DNA of 6,914 nt, from positions 1 through 6,914 of the forward strand of contig DFJP01000016.1 in the NCBI GenBank assembly GCA_002373085.1, given 5' to 3'. Source of the stretch: Caryophanales bacterium UBA3668 (GTDB lineage: Bacteria > Bacillota_I > Bacilli_A > RFN20 > CAG-826). This document shows positions 5,833-6,914 of this stretch, piece after piece (position 1 is the stretch's first letter; the number at the start of each line of letters is the position of its first letter). The translations under genes and the position numbers were made by a program. The notes below the pieces were generated by a model that ran no database searches, was not told the origin of the DNA, and saw only the letters and a program-made list of their open reading frames with translations.

Positions 5833-6914
5833 TACATGATACCTTTCTCAATTAGGATGTTACGGAATTCATCAGACTTTGCAAAATCTTTGTTTTCTTT
5901 TGATTCGAGGTAGTTTTGATAGAGTTTTCTATCGTTTTCATCCATTTTGACGTAAGGGATATCGATGCCGAGAACACTAAACATGTCATTAAGAGTTTTA
6001 AAGAGATCATTAAGTTTCTTATAGTCTATTTCTCTACTTCTTACTTCTTGATTGGCAAGTTTAATGACGTTATATATTTCCGTTAATGCATTTGCGGTAT
6101 TTAAATCATCTGCAAGGGCTTCTAAGAATGGATTTATGTAGGTTGGCTTTCCTTCATCTAAGTTTATTCTACTTACTTGAAGTTTTAACGCCATTTGCTT
6201 AATGACCATTTTCATCTTATTTACTTCTTGGATAGCCGCGTTAACTGTCTCATCAGTGAAGTTAACAGGTTGACGGTAATGCGCGCTTAAAATTACTAGT
6301 CGAGTTACTGCTCCACCATATTTTTCAATCATATCTTTCGCGTAGATGACATTGCCTAAACTCTTAGACATTTTCTCATTACCAAAATTAATGAAAGCGT
6401 TATGCATCCAGTATTTTGCAATCTTATGTGAGTGAGTTGCTTCACATTGAGCAATTTCGTTTTCATGATGTGGGAATTTTAAATCATATCCACCACCATG
6501 GATATCGATATATTGTCCTGGGAAGATTGTATCAATCATGACACAGCATTCAGTGTGCCAACCTGGTCGACCATTTCCCCAAGGAGAAGGCCAGTTAATT
6601 CCTTCATCAGTTTTCTTCCATAATGCGAAATCTAATGGGGATTCTTTATTTGAATTTTCTTCAATACGAGCGCCCACCATTAAGTCTTCAACATTAATTC
6701 CACTTAAGCTTCCATAGTCTTTGATCTTATTGACTCTAAAATAGACATCTCCATCTACGACATAGGCTGCCCCAATCTTTACTAGATTATCAACATAATC
6801 AATAATCTTTTGAATGTATTCAGTGACTTTAGGAGTGATAGAAGGAATATTACTACCAATCGCTAAAGTAGCCTTTTTAAATTCTTGAATATAGAATTCA
6901 GTTAATTCTTTTTC
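5832..6914 (-). CDS. cysS: Cysteinyl-tRNA synthetase, N-terminus cut by window edge
   Basis: The open frame runs without a stop from the window edge, giving 360 residues of an enzyme usually about 460 long. It charges tRNA-Cys with cysteine in the cytoplasm. The HIGH motif and the first zinc-binding cysteine lie outside. Visible are GRPGWHTECC (about 116-124) with the zinc-ligand cysteine, FPHHENE (147-153) with the zinc-ligand histidine and glutamate, and the class I KMSKS loop (181-185, bases 6374-6360). A helical DALR-type domain and tRNA-binding tail follow. The ATG at 6680 is only an internal methionine, because the upstream 78 codons (LTEFYIQEFKKATLAIG and on) are clearly CysRS. The C-terminus stops at IEKGIM, where many homologues add about ten residues of the type LEDTPQGTRW. 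It shares one base with rlmB. Confidence 0.95.
   Translation of the reverse strand, partial: EKELTEFYIQEFKKATLAIGSNIPSITPKVTEYIQKIIDYVDNLVKIGAAYVVDGDVYFRVNKIKDYGSLSGINVEDLMVGARIEENSNKESPLDFALWKKTDEGINWPSPWGNGRPGWHTECCVMIDTIFPGQYIDIHGGGYDLKFPHHENEIAQCEATHSHKIAKYWMHNAFINFGNEKMSKSLGNVIYAKDMIEKYGGAVTRLVILSAHYRQPVNFTDETVNAAIQEVNKMKMVIKQMALKLQVSRINLDEGKPTYINPFLEALADDLNTANALTEIYNVIKLANQEVRSREIDYKKLNDLFKTLNDMFSVLGIDIPYVKMDENDRKLYQNYLESKENKDFAKSDEFRNILIEKGIM

Noticed and set aside
5832..6680. CysS as a 282-residue protein starting at ATG 6680
   Set aside because: The 78 codons from 6681 to the window edge are open, in frame and clearly CysRS sequence. The gene is simply cut by the window.
1..6914. 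Mycoplasma-type genetic code (TGA as tryptophan)
   Set aside because: ecfA2 ends with TGA exactly at the ATGA overlap with ecfT, and tryptophans in the recognised genes are TGG.
1..6914. Mobile element, CRISPR array, tRNA/rRNA gene or defence system
   Set aside because: Gene coverage is nearly complete with housekeeping families. I saw no repeat-spacer pattern, transposase, tRNA-like cloverleaf or rRNA sequence.

Overview
This AT-rich window carries nine protein-coding genes, all on the minus strand, so the biological order runs from right to left. The families and gene order point to a low-GC Gram-positive bacterium, probably a reduced-genome Bacilli, Erysipelotrichia or Mollicutes-like lineage. 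The standard genetic code is in use: TGA ends ecfA2, and the tryptophans inside the genes are TGG. Species identity is not determinable from the sequence alone.

Right part (6914 to about 5050): the 3' portion of cysS (cysteinyl-tRNA synthetase, cut by the window edge) overlaps by one base with rlmB (23S rRNA 2'-O-methyltransferase). An intrinsic terminator hairpin follows. This is the Bacillus-type cysS-mrnC-rlmB-yacP-sigH neighbourhood without mrnC and yacP.

Middle (5049 to 1120): a small sigma-70-family factor sits in the place of sigH. It appears to start at ATT directly after the terminator U-tract. It is followed by ecfA1-ecfA2-ecfT, the shared energising module of a group II ECF vitamin/micronutrient transporter, and by truA (tRNA pseudouridine synthase I). 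ecfA1/ecfA2 and ecfA2/ecfT overlap, and the other junctions are short, so these five genes look like one operon. The ecfA1 start is immediately preceded by a perfect TATAAT with no ribosome binding site.

Left part (1119 to 1): a structured intergenic region with a 25-bp alternating pyrimidine-purine tract, then yebC (YebC/TACO1-type translation factor) with its own promoter and a clear terminator. Last comes a promoter, a structured leader and the first 32 codons of rplM (ribosomal protein L13). ecfA1-ecfA2-ecfT-truA-rplM is the order seen at the end of the large ribosomal-protein cluster in Bacillus; here yebC is inserted between truA and rplM.

The window is mostly ordinary housekeeping (tRNA charging and modification, rRNA methylation, ribosome function, vitamin uptake). 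I saw no mobile element, CRISPR array or defence system. The points most worth checking are the sigma gene's non-canonical, terminator-embedded start and the possibly leaderless ecfA1 start.
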